DNA from: Thelephora terrestris
Lineage: Eukaryota > Basidiomycota > Agaricomycetes > Thelephorales > Thelephoraceae
DNA length: 64,000 nt
Reading direction: 5' to 3'
Assembly: GCA_015956445.1 (NCBI GenBank)
Contig: WIUZ02000011.1
Coordinates: 310,001 to 374,000, forward strand
Shown: positions 11,778 through 23,165 of the stretch, one piece after another
Layout of the letters: every line of letters starts with the position of its first letter
How positions within the stretch are numbered: position 1 is the first letter of the stretch
Program-made: the position numbers and the translations under genes
Notes under the pieces: model-generated
The model's database searches: none
Told to the model about the DNA's origin: nothing
What the model saw: the letters and a program-made list of their open reading frames with translations, nothing else

Positions 11778-12934
11778 TTTCTACCCCCGGAGTCGCCGTG
11801 TGAAGATCCACCTCCGGCTTCTGGGCGTTGGGTGTTGTAGGGCGAAGCTTTCTCGGGCCAACCATAGAGGTGCTAGGAAAGGTAGCGGTGAATGTGGGAA
11901 GACCTCTCCTTATCCTCTTGAATGACCTTTATAATGTGAGCTCAGTGGGCTTAATTTGCCTTTCAAAAAGACAATAGCCTTTTGTGTGCTTCGTGGATGT
12001 TTGGAGCGACCACATCACTATTCTTCACTTACCGATAAGCCCCGGGACCAGGAACATAAACTCAACGATGGCAACATCTGCGCTGTCAAAAAGCGATTAA
12101 TCGATTGATATTCAATATTCAGTGATTATCCAGAGTCACTGTCACTCGGGATGTGCCTAACTCTCGGTGCACGTCCTGGTTGGCACAATGGTACAACGGT
12201 GGCGTGGAAATCGGCATTTTCCCAAGCAGACCCTTCACTCTCCGACAAGGATGCTATCAGGGAAACGGGACACCCCGAATAGACGTCTATGCATTGTCCC
12301 ATATTTGGTGCTTTCCCACGATCTTCCACAACCAATCAACTGACTGGGGAAGAGACCAATCCGGAATCAGTAGCCCGTCTCTGAATGAATTACCGCATCA
12401 TGCATCATGCATCATGCCCAGTAAGAAATTTCAGCGGCACCCTCCGATTCCGCGCGATCAAAGGGGTCGGAATCGTCCGAGGTCGCTGGGGATCCGAAAA
12501 TCAGACTAACTCGCGACCCGGGACGACCAGTTTAAAAATAAATAAATAAACAAGCTATAATTGGTTTTTTTTGGTTAAAAATCATTGAGTGAGAGCGATT
12601 CCAAGCAACTGCGTCCGATTGTAAGCAATCTCGAGCGAAGCACGGCGACTAGGTCTAGAGCTATTTAAAGGATCCCGCGCTTGTTATGATTTCCTTTAGC
12701 CCGATTCACAGCGATATGGGTCGATTCAATGCGATTTATAAAAATTTACAGCGAACCACAGCGTTCGTACAAAGTCCTAATAATACATGCGATTGTTATC
12801 CTGTGTTCTGCTTCGTGGCCATTCGGTCTTCTGATTTTTCATCTAATAACGGGATTTCTGTGAAAGGACGTAAGTATGGCGACTCGGGTAATGGTTTGAT
12901 GGGAAGCTAGGCGTACAAGTTCGTTGATCTTCGC
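11778..12934. other. intergenic DNA upstream of DUF6535 copy 1
   Basis: The first few hundred bases should hold the DUF6535 promoter; no clear TATA box was recognised. Three copies of GCATCAT lie near 12392-12418. AT-rich DNA with recurring GCGATT/AGCGA words at 12590-12770 could be subterminal repeats of the neighbouring CACTA element, but I could not pair it with a right end. Confidence 0.35.
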
Positions 12935-15288
12935 CTAAGACGAAATTAGGATAAGATTAGATATGGGAGGACAGCCACGTACCGCTTTGGCCTCGTCAGT
13001 AATTTCCTTGAGGTACGCGTTGAATCCGGCCTTTGTGTTGCCCGAAATGGCGAGCCATTCTCCCAACCATAGTTGCCTGAGATCTTTGGTTAGTGTATGT
13101 AGACATGATAGGTATGCACACATACCTCCAAGGGAACCGCCCTTTGGCTCCAGTCCTCTTCTTGGTGGGGGCAGCAACGGGCTCCGGAGATACGGAGGGG
13201 GCCGTGAGGCTGTCGCTATCTCCATTGGTGTTCCCATCATTGGAGGGAGCGAGAGTGGCGATGATCGGAGTGATGACGGGAGGGGGGGGAACCGACGAAG
13301 AACTGTGGGTTGGGCTCGAACTGGGAAGGTCCTTGAGCATGGCCCTTATCTGGGTAAAGGGACCAGGAGAGGGAGTAAGAGGGCCAGCACCCGAAACAGA
13401 GTCGTTGAGTGCATCCAATACATTTCGGGAGGCGGTGCACAGGGTTTGTTCTGGGGTGGCGGAATGAGGGGGGGAAGGTTGGACGGCACGACTTCCCGAT
13501 GCAACCGGAGGGTTCTGTTTTGTAACTAGGTTAATGGATGCAATTGAACCACCCTAGAACAGACAGACTTACCTGTGGGGTGGAGGGACGAGGGGGCTGG
13601 GGATCGACGGCGCCAGTTCCCGACGCAACCTGGGGATCGACGACGCCGGTTCCCGACGCAACCGGAGGGTTCTGTATCATAACCAGGTTAGATTAGTCGA
13701 TGAGACCACCCTAGAATCCACTTACTTGAACAGGTAGAGCCTTGGGAGCAGGCTGAGTGACCTTCACCTTCGAGCTAGAGAGGGGGGTCAGAAAAGTCCA
13801 CCCATAGCGTAGCGAGAGAACCGGTACAATATATCTGTCTGTGTGTTGTTAGCAGAGGTATTGATAGACATAATAGACTACGACTTACCTTGCCAATCTC
13901 GGCGGTATTTTTTTTGGGCTGTGCCTTCGGGGGGTGGAAGTTGGTGGTCGTGGCAGTCGCCTTCCCCTTCCCTTTGCTTTTCTTGGGAGAAGCCGGACGC
14001 ATGTCGTCGGATTCCGGACATCCACGCTTCGAGCCAGCGGAGGGACCCGACGACTCCATGGGCTCCGGGTCGATAGTGGGGTTGGACGCCCTGACAGGGG
14101 CCTCGTTTGTCGTGTTCCCGGGGGCTGGGGAACTGTCTTCTGCCTCCGAGGAGATCACCAGCACGACCTTCTTCTTCTTTTGATTGCCAGTGGGCTGGGA
14201 ACCTTCTGTATCCGAGGATATCTCCAGGATATCGGCGGGATCGGGAAGGATTGCCGCGAATTTTTTCTTGAGGGTTGGGTCGTTCTCGATAATGGCCAGG
14301 ATCCTGCTTTTCCTATAATAGTTAACCCATATTTGTCTTACCTTCCAATGGCCTTCGCAGAGTCGAAGCCAAGGATATTTCTCCTCCATAGTCTTGCGGA
14401 AGTCCTCCCGGCGATTGAGTCCAAGGCCAGAATAATGCACGGGTAGCTTGCCGTCCTGGAGCATATCTACCCAGTATGCGGTGAGATCTCCCTGGACCTC
14501 TTCTTTGACGTCTGCTGAGACAGGGACACCGAACTCGTCCTCGAAAAAGAGGGTGAGGACAGGAGGGGGGCGGGAGTCCAGGGTGTGGGATTCCTTGAGC
14601 TTGGCACCGTTACGGATTTCCTGCCATATGCTTCGGGGCCAGAACTTGACGCGCTTGTAGTCGACCTGCTTTGGGTTGAGCGGGATCCCAAACGTCCCAA
14701 TCCCAGGAATTTCCCCGGTGTAATTGGCCGTGATATGTTCGGCAATCTTCTGGACGTCGTCCTTCGTGTCGTAGATCGCATTGCGAAGGCCCTCAAAAAT
14801 CTGTTCATATTCCCTGTCGATATTTTGATGATAGTTAGGCGCATATAATGTATAAAATATGTAGACACTTACAATGAGGATTTTCCAAGGAGATGGGCGT
14901 CATGCACCTTGCGCTGCAATCTAGCACATTTAGCACGTAAATCCATTAGTTCAATCAAGTTGGGGTCGTTGTCGTCAATGGGAGAAGAGGATTGAGAGCG
15001 ATATTTTTTTGCAGGCACAGAGATACGAGATTTCCCAGAATGAGACCCATGACCACGAGATTTAGGGTCACGGCGAGCACGAGAGTCATATGGGTGAGAC
15101 CTGTGAGAGCCAGTAGGTCCAGATACACGAGCAGCACGAGGCTCGTACTCGAGAGAGTCGTCCAGATCTAGATCGCCTTGATCGAAAGGCGAGGACCAGT
15201 CACGAGGAGGAGGAGAACCAGACAAGGCATGATCCTCATCGTCAAGAGCATGCGAAGAAGGTCGAGCTACCCTAGAGGAGACAGGCAT
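12935..15288 (-). CDS. companion protein of the Tnp2/CACTA transposon
   Basis: A multi-exon minus-strand gene, just downstream of and parallel to the transposase. The first exon starts MPVSSRVARPSSHALDDED and is Ser/Arg/Asp-rich. After an intron at about 14873-14815 comes YEQIFEGLRNAIYDTKDDVQ, then VDYKRVKFWPRSIWQEIRN, VLTLFFEDEFGVPVSADVKE and KYPWLRLCEGHWKVRQIW. This FW..W..I / F.ED..G / LRLCE.HWK series is what I know from proteins next to Tnp2 in basidiomycete CACTA elements. A low-complexity Pro/Ser/Lys region with a PKKSKGKGKA stretch follows, possibly a nuclear signal. The last exon holds LWLGEWLAISGNTKAGFNAY and the stop at 12935. By analogy with plant TnpA it may bind element ends; this is inference. 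Internal exon borders near 13080-13760 are approximate. No clear break seen. Confidence 0.65.
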
Positions 15289-15437
15289 TGGGAAACGGCA
15301 GAGAGAGAGAGGAGGAAGATAATGGGAGAGAAAAGAGAGAGATAAGATGAGATTTTTTTTGGGGATGGGGATATGTCGTGCGGATCGGATCGGGCTGGTC
15401 GGTCTCTGAAAATGTCGTCATATTGGTTGTAATATAT

Positions 15438-18400
15438 TTATTGGTTGTCCCCAGGGTCGTCTGCCTCCATTACATCTAATCCTATCCTTTCTACTACATA
15501 AAACTGGTCGCTGTGTCCGTCAATTGCAAACGGAAAGGGGACCATCGCCACGACCGATTGAATCGACTTGGCACTTACGACCACAAGCAGCCTCTCCCTA
15601 TGACGTCTACAGACTGCAAGCGTCGTGTGAGTGTATTGCAGGAGGTATTCGTTCGGCGGTGCATAGAACGACACGAGCGCGAAGGCTCGTAACTCTTCTC
15701 CAAACATCTTGAAGAAGTAGAATTCAATTTCGGCAAAGTACATGGCATTTTGATAGAAGATCTTCAGTACCTTTTGTCAATAACGTACAGACTCAAATTG
15801 AATCAAGATGCTTACCTTAACATTGCAATCCATCCGGGACATGTCCGAGCACCAATCCACTTCCTTCCATCGGGATCTTGCTATCTGCTCGGTGGGAAGT
15901 TTGAGACGCCCCCAACGATAGACGGTCCGTCGATCAATATCTTCTGCACCCGGGTAGCCGGAGAAGAAGGTATCCAGGGCGGTTTGTTCGTCGTCAGGAA
16001 GGCGATAGAGGGTCGTGTCCTTTGGTCCCAATAGCAAGTAGTTGTCGCCTAGATCCTTAGATCCTCGAGGGTCCTTGTCTTGTATTTGTAGGTCAGGCCA
16101 CATAGCAGTAAGGGCGTTAGTGTACACAACACGCTTCGCTTGTGCTGCAAGGTTCCGGAATATATTTGATGGCTGTTTGAGGAGGTTGCCAAGGTACCCA
16201 ATTGTGCGCTCCATAGTCCACTGCGAAGAAAGCCAGAGGGGTCCGAGCCGATGGGTCTCTCACGCGAGATGGGTGAGGGAATGCACGCATTGCCGGATGA
16301 AGTGGAGCTGTTGAACCGGAGGTCTATGCCCGGCAACGGGTCAACCGGCTCCACCGCTTCAAGCGAGAGCCGATGCCGGAGAGCGTTGATCAAGCGACCC
16401 GAAGGGACGGGATCACATCAGTGATCCGATCGATCGGTATGACGCGCGCGTGCCTTAAGCCGCCGCACAGACCCTGCATCAGTCACACTATATAGATGTG
16501 ACACCAATAGAGTAGATAGATATATATACCCCTCATATGTAGATAGATCAATCAATCACTTCTCTCTCTCTCTCCCCCACTAGCAACTATAAGACTCTCC
16601 CCTTCAGGTAAGACTTAGAGTACCCATGTAGTAGTATAGAATTATACTCTACCTGCTCAACAGGAGCCGGTCTGGGTTGCGCTCACAGTAGATAACCTCG
16701 AAGTCAACAACCCATTGGAGGAGGAGCTGATGCACGGCAAGCAACTGCTCCCGAGAGATTGCACGCTGGTGAATGATCCGAACCGCGTGGACGAGCCTAC
16801 AAAAGTGAGAGTAATAGGGGTCTGGAAGAATCCTATAGAAGACGCCAGGTCCCAGGCCGTAAAGATATGTTAGAAACTCCCAGGCCTTGTATCCACTTGA
16901 GACCTTCTCTTGCGGATTTCGAGGAGGACGGCCAAAGGAAGTCGGTAGATACTTAGCAGCATCTGAGACCACCGCACCATGAGCCTTCCAGACATTTCCA
17001 GTAAGTACCGCCCACGGCCAAACGGACGTACGATCCTGATCGCGAGCAGCAGGTCGAGCGCACCATAGGTCGAGGAATAGAGCCGCCATGTTTATCAGCG
17101 GCTGGTGCATCAGATCGCCTGGGAAGCAGGTAGGAAGCGGTAGGGTGCGAGGTATACCAGAGAATATACTCGGCTTCCCTATACCTGTTGCCAAACGGCG
17201 TCTCCTGTATTCAGCCTCACTATCTGAATTGATAACCGAGATTAGATCTCGCCTGTAGATCGCGGGAACTGGGGCCGGGAGAGAGGTAACGTCGATGTCC
17301 GCATGGGAGGAGGTGCGATGATCTTCGAAGCCGATAGGTCGTAGAAGAGCAGGATAGTAGTGAGATCCGTGTTCCTTGTTACGCCCGGCAAACCCACAGA
17401 GAAGTCTGCAGCCACAACGGCCGTGATGTCCAACGGATCCGGTAAGCTGCCCCATCGCGATTGAATCTGCCAAGTCCAAGAAGAGGAATAGACGAGATCT
17501 CGCCTGTTTTCGGTCATAGGCGTCCCAAATCGGCAGAGATTCGCGCTGAAGCGCAGATACGTGGGCCAGGCCAGGGAACAAAAATGAATCCAAGTCCCCA
17601 GGTGGTTCTGGGCCAGGGATAACGCCACCAGGAAGGATGTTGCGCATCTTGTAACGTTTGTCCAGCCCCAGATCGAGGATTATCCAGATGTAGATCCAAC
17701 AGTCGGACTGTTTACTCTCGTTGAGTTGCGCGCCGTCCATCGAGAGCATGACAACTGTGTCGTATTCGCGGATCATTCTATTCCGGACAAGTTCTAGATA
17801 GTCCTCGCCACAGATAATGTCATCGTAGAGTTTTGTACGTTCGCCGGTCGTCGCCTCTTCGTTCAAAATTTCTAAAGTCCTCTCCCATCGATAGTGCATG
17901 GCCTTGGCCATTTCTGAGTGTTTTCGGCAGGCCTGGAGTTGCGGACCAACTGGAAAGGTCGTGAATAATTTCCTAGGGACCTTTCTCTCGCTGTTAGACT
18001 CGTCGAGATCTTTCTGTACATAGCGTGACTCCCCGCAATCGGGACAACGTTCCAGGTCCCGATACGGCCCAGTAAACCCAACGCACATCTTGATACACAT
18101 GTGGTGGTCCCAAGTAACAACCCCAGAGAGCCGTCGAGCCTGTTGTTCGACCTGGTAGTACGACAGTAGTTCGATGTCAGGATAGCAGGCCCGAAGGTTT
18201 CGGCGTGCATCCTCATAGGCCTTCTGAGAGTGATTCATGAAAGATACAAAATTCATGAGGGAAAGCCGGAGGTTACGGTCGTCCGGAGGGGTACGGTCGT
18301 GGGCTCTGGGATCCAGAAACTCCTCGAGCTCGTCAGGACCAAACTGAGATGCGAGAGTGGATTCTCCCAGCATACGGATGAACTCCAGAGCGATGCGAAT

Positions 18401-18916
18401 CTTCGGGATCCGGGCGGGAGGAAACTCGTCCGGAGGTGGTGGCATTCGGTCAGAGTCGTCATGGTCAGAACCTGGTGGAGGTGGAGGTGGAGGTGGAGGT
18501 GTTGGAGGGGGAGGGGGAGGTGTTGGGGGGCGAGAACGAGGTGGGGGAGACAGGACGCGGGGAGTGGGAGGCTGGGGCGTTGGCAGAGGTGTCCGACGTC
18601 TTTGGTCGTCCTCTATATCTTCGTCCTATTCAAAAACCAGTAAAAAATGCAGCAGGATAGATTAGATTTGCGTTACACTCACTGAATCTGATCTAGACGC
18701 CCGGCTAATGTTATCGGGGGGATCTACTTCATCCGGAGGTTCTTTTACGTCCAAGCTTCCATGAGGGCTAGATGCCACATCCGGAGGATCTTCCCGGGCC
18801 CTCCTGGTGCGGGGAGGATTGTAGGTAGACACAAGAGTACGACGACTCCGTGCCTTGTTATGAATATACCAAGTCCCTTTAACAACTAGCTCTTCCACGG
18901 CAGTTGTCGCATTCAC
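15438..18916 (-). pseudogene. Tnp2-type CACTA transposase, broken
   Basis: A minus-strand transposase of the Tnp2 family, common in basidiomycete CACTA elements. Exon 1 (about 18916-18684) holds VKGTWYIHNKARSRRT. After an intron (GTGAGT at 18682) a poly-Pro region encoded by GGT repeats leads into the core: CPDCGESRY, MLSMDGAQLNESKQSDCWIY, LPGGVIPGPEPPGDLDSFLF, GRCGCRLLCGF, GSHYYPALL, CFPGDLMHQPLIN, VLTGNVWKAHG, GYKAWEFLTYLYGLGPGVFY. The C-terminal part continues at 16214-15438 with MERTIGYLGNLLKQPSN and VAMVPFPFAIDGHSDQF, with one small intron near 15780. The core is cut after NPDRL by a solo Copia LTR at 16309-16662 with a GGAGC duplication. An in-frame TGA at 16260-16262 adds a second break. 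The element is therefore not autonomous here, though its motifs are well kept. Terminal repeats of the whole CACTA element were not identified. Confidence 0.85.
16309..16662 (+). mobile_element. solo LTR of the Copia element, inside Tnp2
   Basis: A complete LTR starting TGTTGAACC and ending TGCTCAACA, flanked on both sides by GGAGC (16304-16308 and 16663-16667). It is closely similar to the 3' LTR of the Copia element at 50291 and to solo LTRs at 27055 and 62078. The internal region was lost by LTR-LTR recombination. Likely young. Confidence 0.92.
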
Positions 18917-19364
18917 ACCAATGGTCGGCCATCGCCTCGGGATATGAAACCGAGGTTCTGGCGCAGGTAGATTCCACGAACTACGATAAGATTGTCGACT
19001 GGAGGTCGGAGTAACTTAGACTTAGAAAATTTTCGATCACAAGGCGAAATTTTATTCTTGTAAATATCGAAACTCCCTACACATGCCTAGTGTCACGTAG
19101 AGAAAATACCAGAGTTCAACCAAATTTATTCGAAATTGATCCTAGACAGAACATCGGGTCGATCCGAGACGCCCCCAGTTGTTCTTTTCGGGTCAAGTCG
19201 CGACCGATCGGTGCCGGTGGATGAATTTCTTGCTGGGGCTAAGGCATCATCAGAATACAACCAAAATACTCACATCGGTGGTTGCTGGAGGTGAGTTAGT
19301 TGCAAGGACTCTTGTAAGACGTTGCTAAAGGTGAAAAAAGCTAGGGCCCACCGACAAAAAACTG
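18917..19364. other. probable 5' flank of the CACTA transposon
   Basis: Upstream of the Tnp2 exon; the transposase start may lie here (an open stretch reading HIPRRWPTIGVNATT runs into exon 1). No terminal inverted repeat could be paired with sequence left of 12935. Confidence 0.3.
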
Positions 19365-19769
19365 TTGATAAAAACCCCTCGGACAGTTAAGTTCATGATT
19401 GGAGAGTCTGGACGAAAGGTGATTGTACGAGATGTCCATGTCGGGGATACAAGGTTTAGGGAGCTATACTGTTACCAGCGTGATACCTTATTTCGGACGG
19501 ACTTGATGGTGCTGGCACCTGATGTAATCTACTGCCAGCCAAACCAATTAATGGCGAACTCAATAATGAAACGTAGTGGTTGTATGATCGTGAGAGATTC
19601 CCAAGGGCATGACAGCGAAAAGAAAGACCGAGCGAGGGTACACATGCGTATAAACGAATACCCGAGGACTTTGCAAACAGGCATTATCTTGGTTTTGGCG
19701 TATGACGTGACTGAAAACGAAGTAGCGTTCCCACAAATTGCTGATACCGGGGCGGGTGTCTCCGTTTAG
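19365..19769 (+). CDS. 134-codon open frame, unknown, low support
   Basis: An open frame starting MIKTPRTVKFMIGESGRKVI and ending PQIADTGAGVSV. It has no recognised motif. It lies in a stretch that looks decayed on both sides, so it may be a gene remnant or chance. Confidence 0.2.
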   Translation: MIKTPRTVKFMIGESGRKVIVRDVHVGDTRFRELYCYQRDTLFRTDLMVLAPDVIYCQPNQLMANSIMKRSGCMIVRDSQGHDSEKKDRARVHMRINEYPRTLQTGIILVLAYDVTENEVAFPQIADTGAGVSV

Positions 19770-19994
19770 ATATAGAACTAGGCGTGATTTTTTCCGTGAC
19801 TACGCCATGGTACGTTTAGGCTGAGTGCGAAGTCAAGAACTCCAAGCAATGGCGTTATACCTGGACAATGTGCTCGCAGATCCGGAATTAGATCCTCTCC
19901 ACCACTGCCAGTGTGTCAATTGTGTAATCTGACTTTGACCCGGACGGCATCGATCTCACCACGTTCCAGATGGAGAAAAAAGGGCTTGCCCGTC

Positions 19995-20790
19995 AAGCCA
20001 CACCAGAGATAGATGAATGGCGATGACACCCACTTCCCAAGAATCGACAAAGTCAATTTCCTCTTCGAAACAAAAGGGATCCTTAACGTCCCGATTTACT
20101 ACATGTGCCCGTTACGAAAGCAGGACGTTCCCGTGCGCTCCGACTCATGCTCGGTTCATATCGAGGGCTTGATATGTACCTCATATCGCCATCAGGGTTC
20201 CCAGGTTGACGAGTTTTAAAATCAAACACTGAACTTTGAATTTGAGCGTTGGACGTCCTTTTGTTTACCAGCGGTCATATTGATGCCATTGATTCAAAAT
20301 CAGGTTTGGTCGGAGTTCGCTGGCACTTCTCCCCATTGGGATTCAAATATTCAATCTCCGCGCCGGGAATCGCCTCCAAAACAGCCAGCGGACGGACCAT
20401 TCTTCCCTGAAGGCCATTGTCTCATCTCTGCGCAGACCAACGGTGTGCCACGATTTGACAATGTGGCGTTTCAATTAAAACTCGGCTATGTAACTGTTGG
20501 GTGGCTTAGCGTGGTCCCTGCCCATGGAGATGTAAGCACAGGATGTCGCTGTCATTGATAGGGCTGCATATTGCTGAGTAGTACGGGCATCGATCCGAAA
20601 GAGTGTCTTACATACATAGAGAACAGCGCAGATAGGATTCACCGAAGCGCAGTCACTGTTAAACACATACACCAGGCAAGCGGTATGTAATGTTCGAGCG
20701 TAGCCAGAGAAAACGAGCCGTTAACTGCTTTTCAGAAGCAAGTCCCGGTTCATGCACTTAGGACCGACGAGTTATTTCACAGGCGGGTTC
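19995..20790 (+). pseudogene. decayed unit, copy 1 of an old duplication
   Basis: This stretch shares ordered landmarks with 22505-23165: GCCACACCAGAGAT then ATGGCGATGA; GTGGCGTTTCAATT (encoding DNVAFQL here, ENVAFQL there); and AAGT(C/T)CCGGTTCAT near the end. An open piece at 20280-20558 includes GVPRFDNVAFQLKLG. No family recognised. The open frames are short and broken, so a decayed gene is the best reading. Confidence 0.45.
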
Positions 20791-22504
20791 TCTCGGCTGC
20801 CCAGTCCTCCCAGGACAGCCGCGGAAGTTCCGGCAACACGAAGCTGACCTTATCTGCAAAAGAAACACCTGAGAACGTCAGGAATCTCACATCAAGCAGG
20901 AGGAAATGGAAATGGGAGACCTGCCAAATTCGTGCCAACTGCCAGTGCCATTCGAAGATACCAGGTTCTGCACGCCTGCGTACAGAGTGAAAAGCATCAC
21001 ACGAACGGTATCCGACTGATGTGAACTCGTGTTCATTACCGCTGGACGTGAGGTACGCGAAAAAAACCTGAACGATGACCTGCACTTTCCTCTCCAACGC
21101 GTAGCGTCGAGCGCGCGGTACGAATGTCCAGGTGCAACGTCTCGGGGAGCGATGACAGAGGACCTTTTGACCGTCGTTTGATCATCCAAATTGCCGGCAA
21201 TAACGAACAATAGCGCGCAATACTTCCAACAGAGGAATGCTCTCGAATGTTAGCCAGAACGAAGGCTTTTCCGGTGAACCCTAAAACTCCCGATCCAGTC
21301 CAAGGAACTGACCTGTTAACGCTGAATCCAAGTGCTGCAGATCACCGATGGTCGTGATTCGAATTCGTCCTAGGAATCCTACCTTAAGCAATGCTCACTT
21401 AGCCAGTCCCATTTCTATTGACCACTCTGGTACGAGATGAAAACGTACGAAAGAGTGCCCGCCTCGCACCAGAGAGTGATCCCTCAGAGTCAGAATACTT
21501 CCCAGCATCCATGGACTTGGGTCTCGCGGGTCGAGCTCTGACGGTGGCTCGGGCCGGCCTTGAAGTTGAGTGAGAAAGGCCAAGTTGGAAGACATGTGAA
21601 CTTGCGTAGAAAAAGGGAAGGTGGCTCAGGCCAAGGTTGTAAGGGGAAGCTTAAGGGCCCCATCCGCGGTTTTCTTGATAGGCTTCTGGACTCCGACTAC
21701 GTGCATACGTTTTGTGCCCCGGGGATCCCACCGCTTCCCCCCGCCACCGTGAGCGCTTTCAACGGTTTCGCAGCCTGAGGTATTTTACCGCCCCTCAGCC
21801 AATAATACATCCACTTCAAGAGCTGGAGCGCATCGGCGCGCTTTTCCTAGACGAGCCTACGCGACCCGGGAGGAATGTATCCGTCCCAAAAGCGGGGTTT
21901 TCGTGTCTGAGATTCAGCTGGATTCGGCCTGGGTAGATGTTCGTAAAACGGGTTTCGCACATCCGGAGTGTTCAGTCACGTGCTATTGCATTGCCATCCA
22001 CGGTAACATTCTTCCGGACACAACTCCCGAATAGAAGCAAAGCAACGTACAGGGCCTATATAATACTTCCAGTAGAAAGAAATAATGCCCTGTGCAACAC
22101 GGTGATCCACGTTGATCCGCTTTTCCAGCTTCAACCATATCAGGCCGCCGATGCAGTTAGGGGGCTGGTTGTCCCTGGTATGTCAACGTCTGATCATTGT
22201 CTCCAGCTGACGGTTGACAGGACCATTGAAGGGGATGCTTTTGACTACATACATAAAGTATGTACAGCCGCACTGGCTCAGCTCAGCCTGTAGTCGACTA
22301 GTTCTATCTCTAATCCCATGTAATTGATGAGCTTCGTGCGATGTGGCGACAGGTTCCATGCGAGACTATGAGTTTCGTGCGAGACAACCAGTGCATCGCG
22401 TGTGCGAGATTAATTTTTGTGCACTTCGACCGCCATACACCCCGACCGCCATAATAATCCGCCACGTTCCAAACACGGACAGAAAGGCTCGACCACTCAT
22501 CTGC
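20791..22504. other. no clear gene
   Basis: Overlapping short frames on both strands, none with a motif. An open frame at 21937-22293 (118 codons) is the longest reasonable candidate but is unsupported. Probably decayed intergenic or transposon DNA. Confidence 0.3.
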
Positions 22505-23165
22505 ATCAGGCATCAAGCCACACCAGAGATGGGTGAATGGCGATGATGGCCAAGAATTGATACTCAAACGTAAATCCGGACGTGCGTTCCCGTATCTTGT
22601 ATGGGACTTTCAGTGGTTCCCTGTAATACGTACTCAGGTAACAAGTGCCCATCCCTTCGGCTTGTCGAGCTGGTCGTCCGGTGACGAAACGTTAAAGTTC
22701 ACGATACGTACCAGTACGTACCCTCGTGTCGACAGACTCTTTTGTCCAGCCAAAATGTTCAACCTCCGCGCTGGGAAGAGTCCCTCGGACCGTTTACGGA
22801 TGCCCGACGGATCAACATTCCCCCAGTGGCATTGTCCCATTTTTTGAGAGTCCAGGACTCTAATGGCATCCCATTATTTGAGAATGTGGCGTTTCAATTG
22901 AATTTGATCGGCGGGAGGGTGGTGGGCCCATGCTCAAGAACATGAAAGCATAGGCTGTGTTTTACAGACGGTTGCATACTGCTATGGTAACGATAGGGAA
23001 ATAGGGGCATCAATCTAGAAGGTGCCATGCACATACTGACTACGGTGTAAATACGGAGGTCACTGGGAGAGAAGAATGAGAACGTCCGTGCATAGAGAGT
23101 CGTCGAGTTTCATCTTTGGAAGCAAGTTCCGGTTCATCATGCACCTACGGCCGATGAGTCACTCA
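22505..23165 (+). pseudogene. decayed unit, copy 2 of an old duplication
   Basis: Partner of 19995-20790, offset by about 2.5 kb. It keeps the same landmark order with clear divergence, including NGIPLFENVAFQLNL in place of NGVPRFDNVAFQLKL. Not functional as read. Confidence 0.45.

Noticed and set aside
12131-12150. CACTG at 12136 or CACTA near 12018 as the left end of the Tnp2 transposon
   Set aside because: No inverse partner was found beyond 18917, so the border would be a guess.
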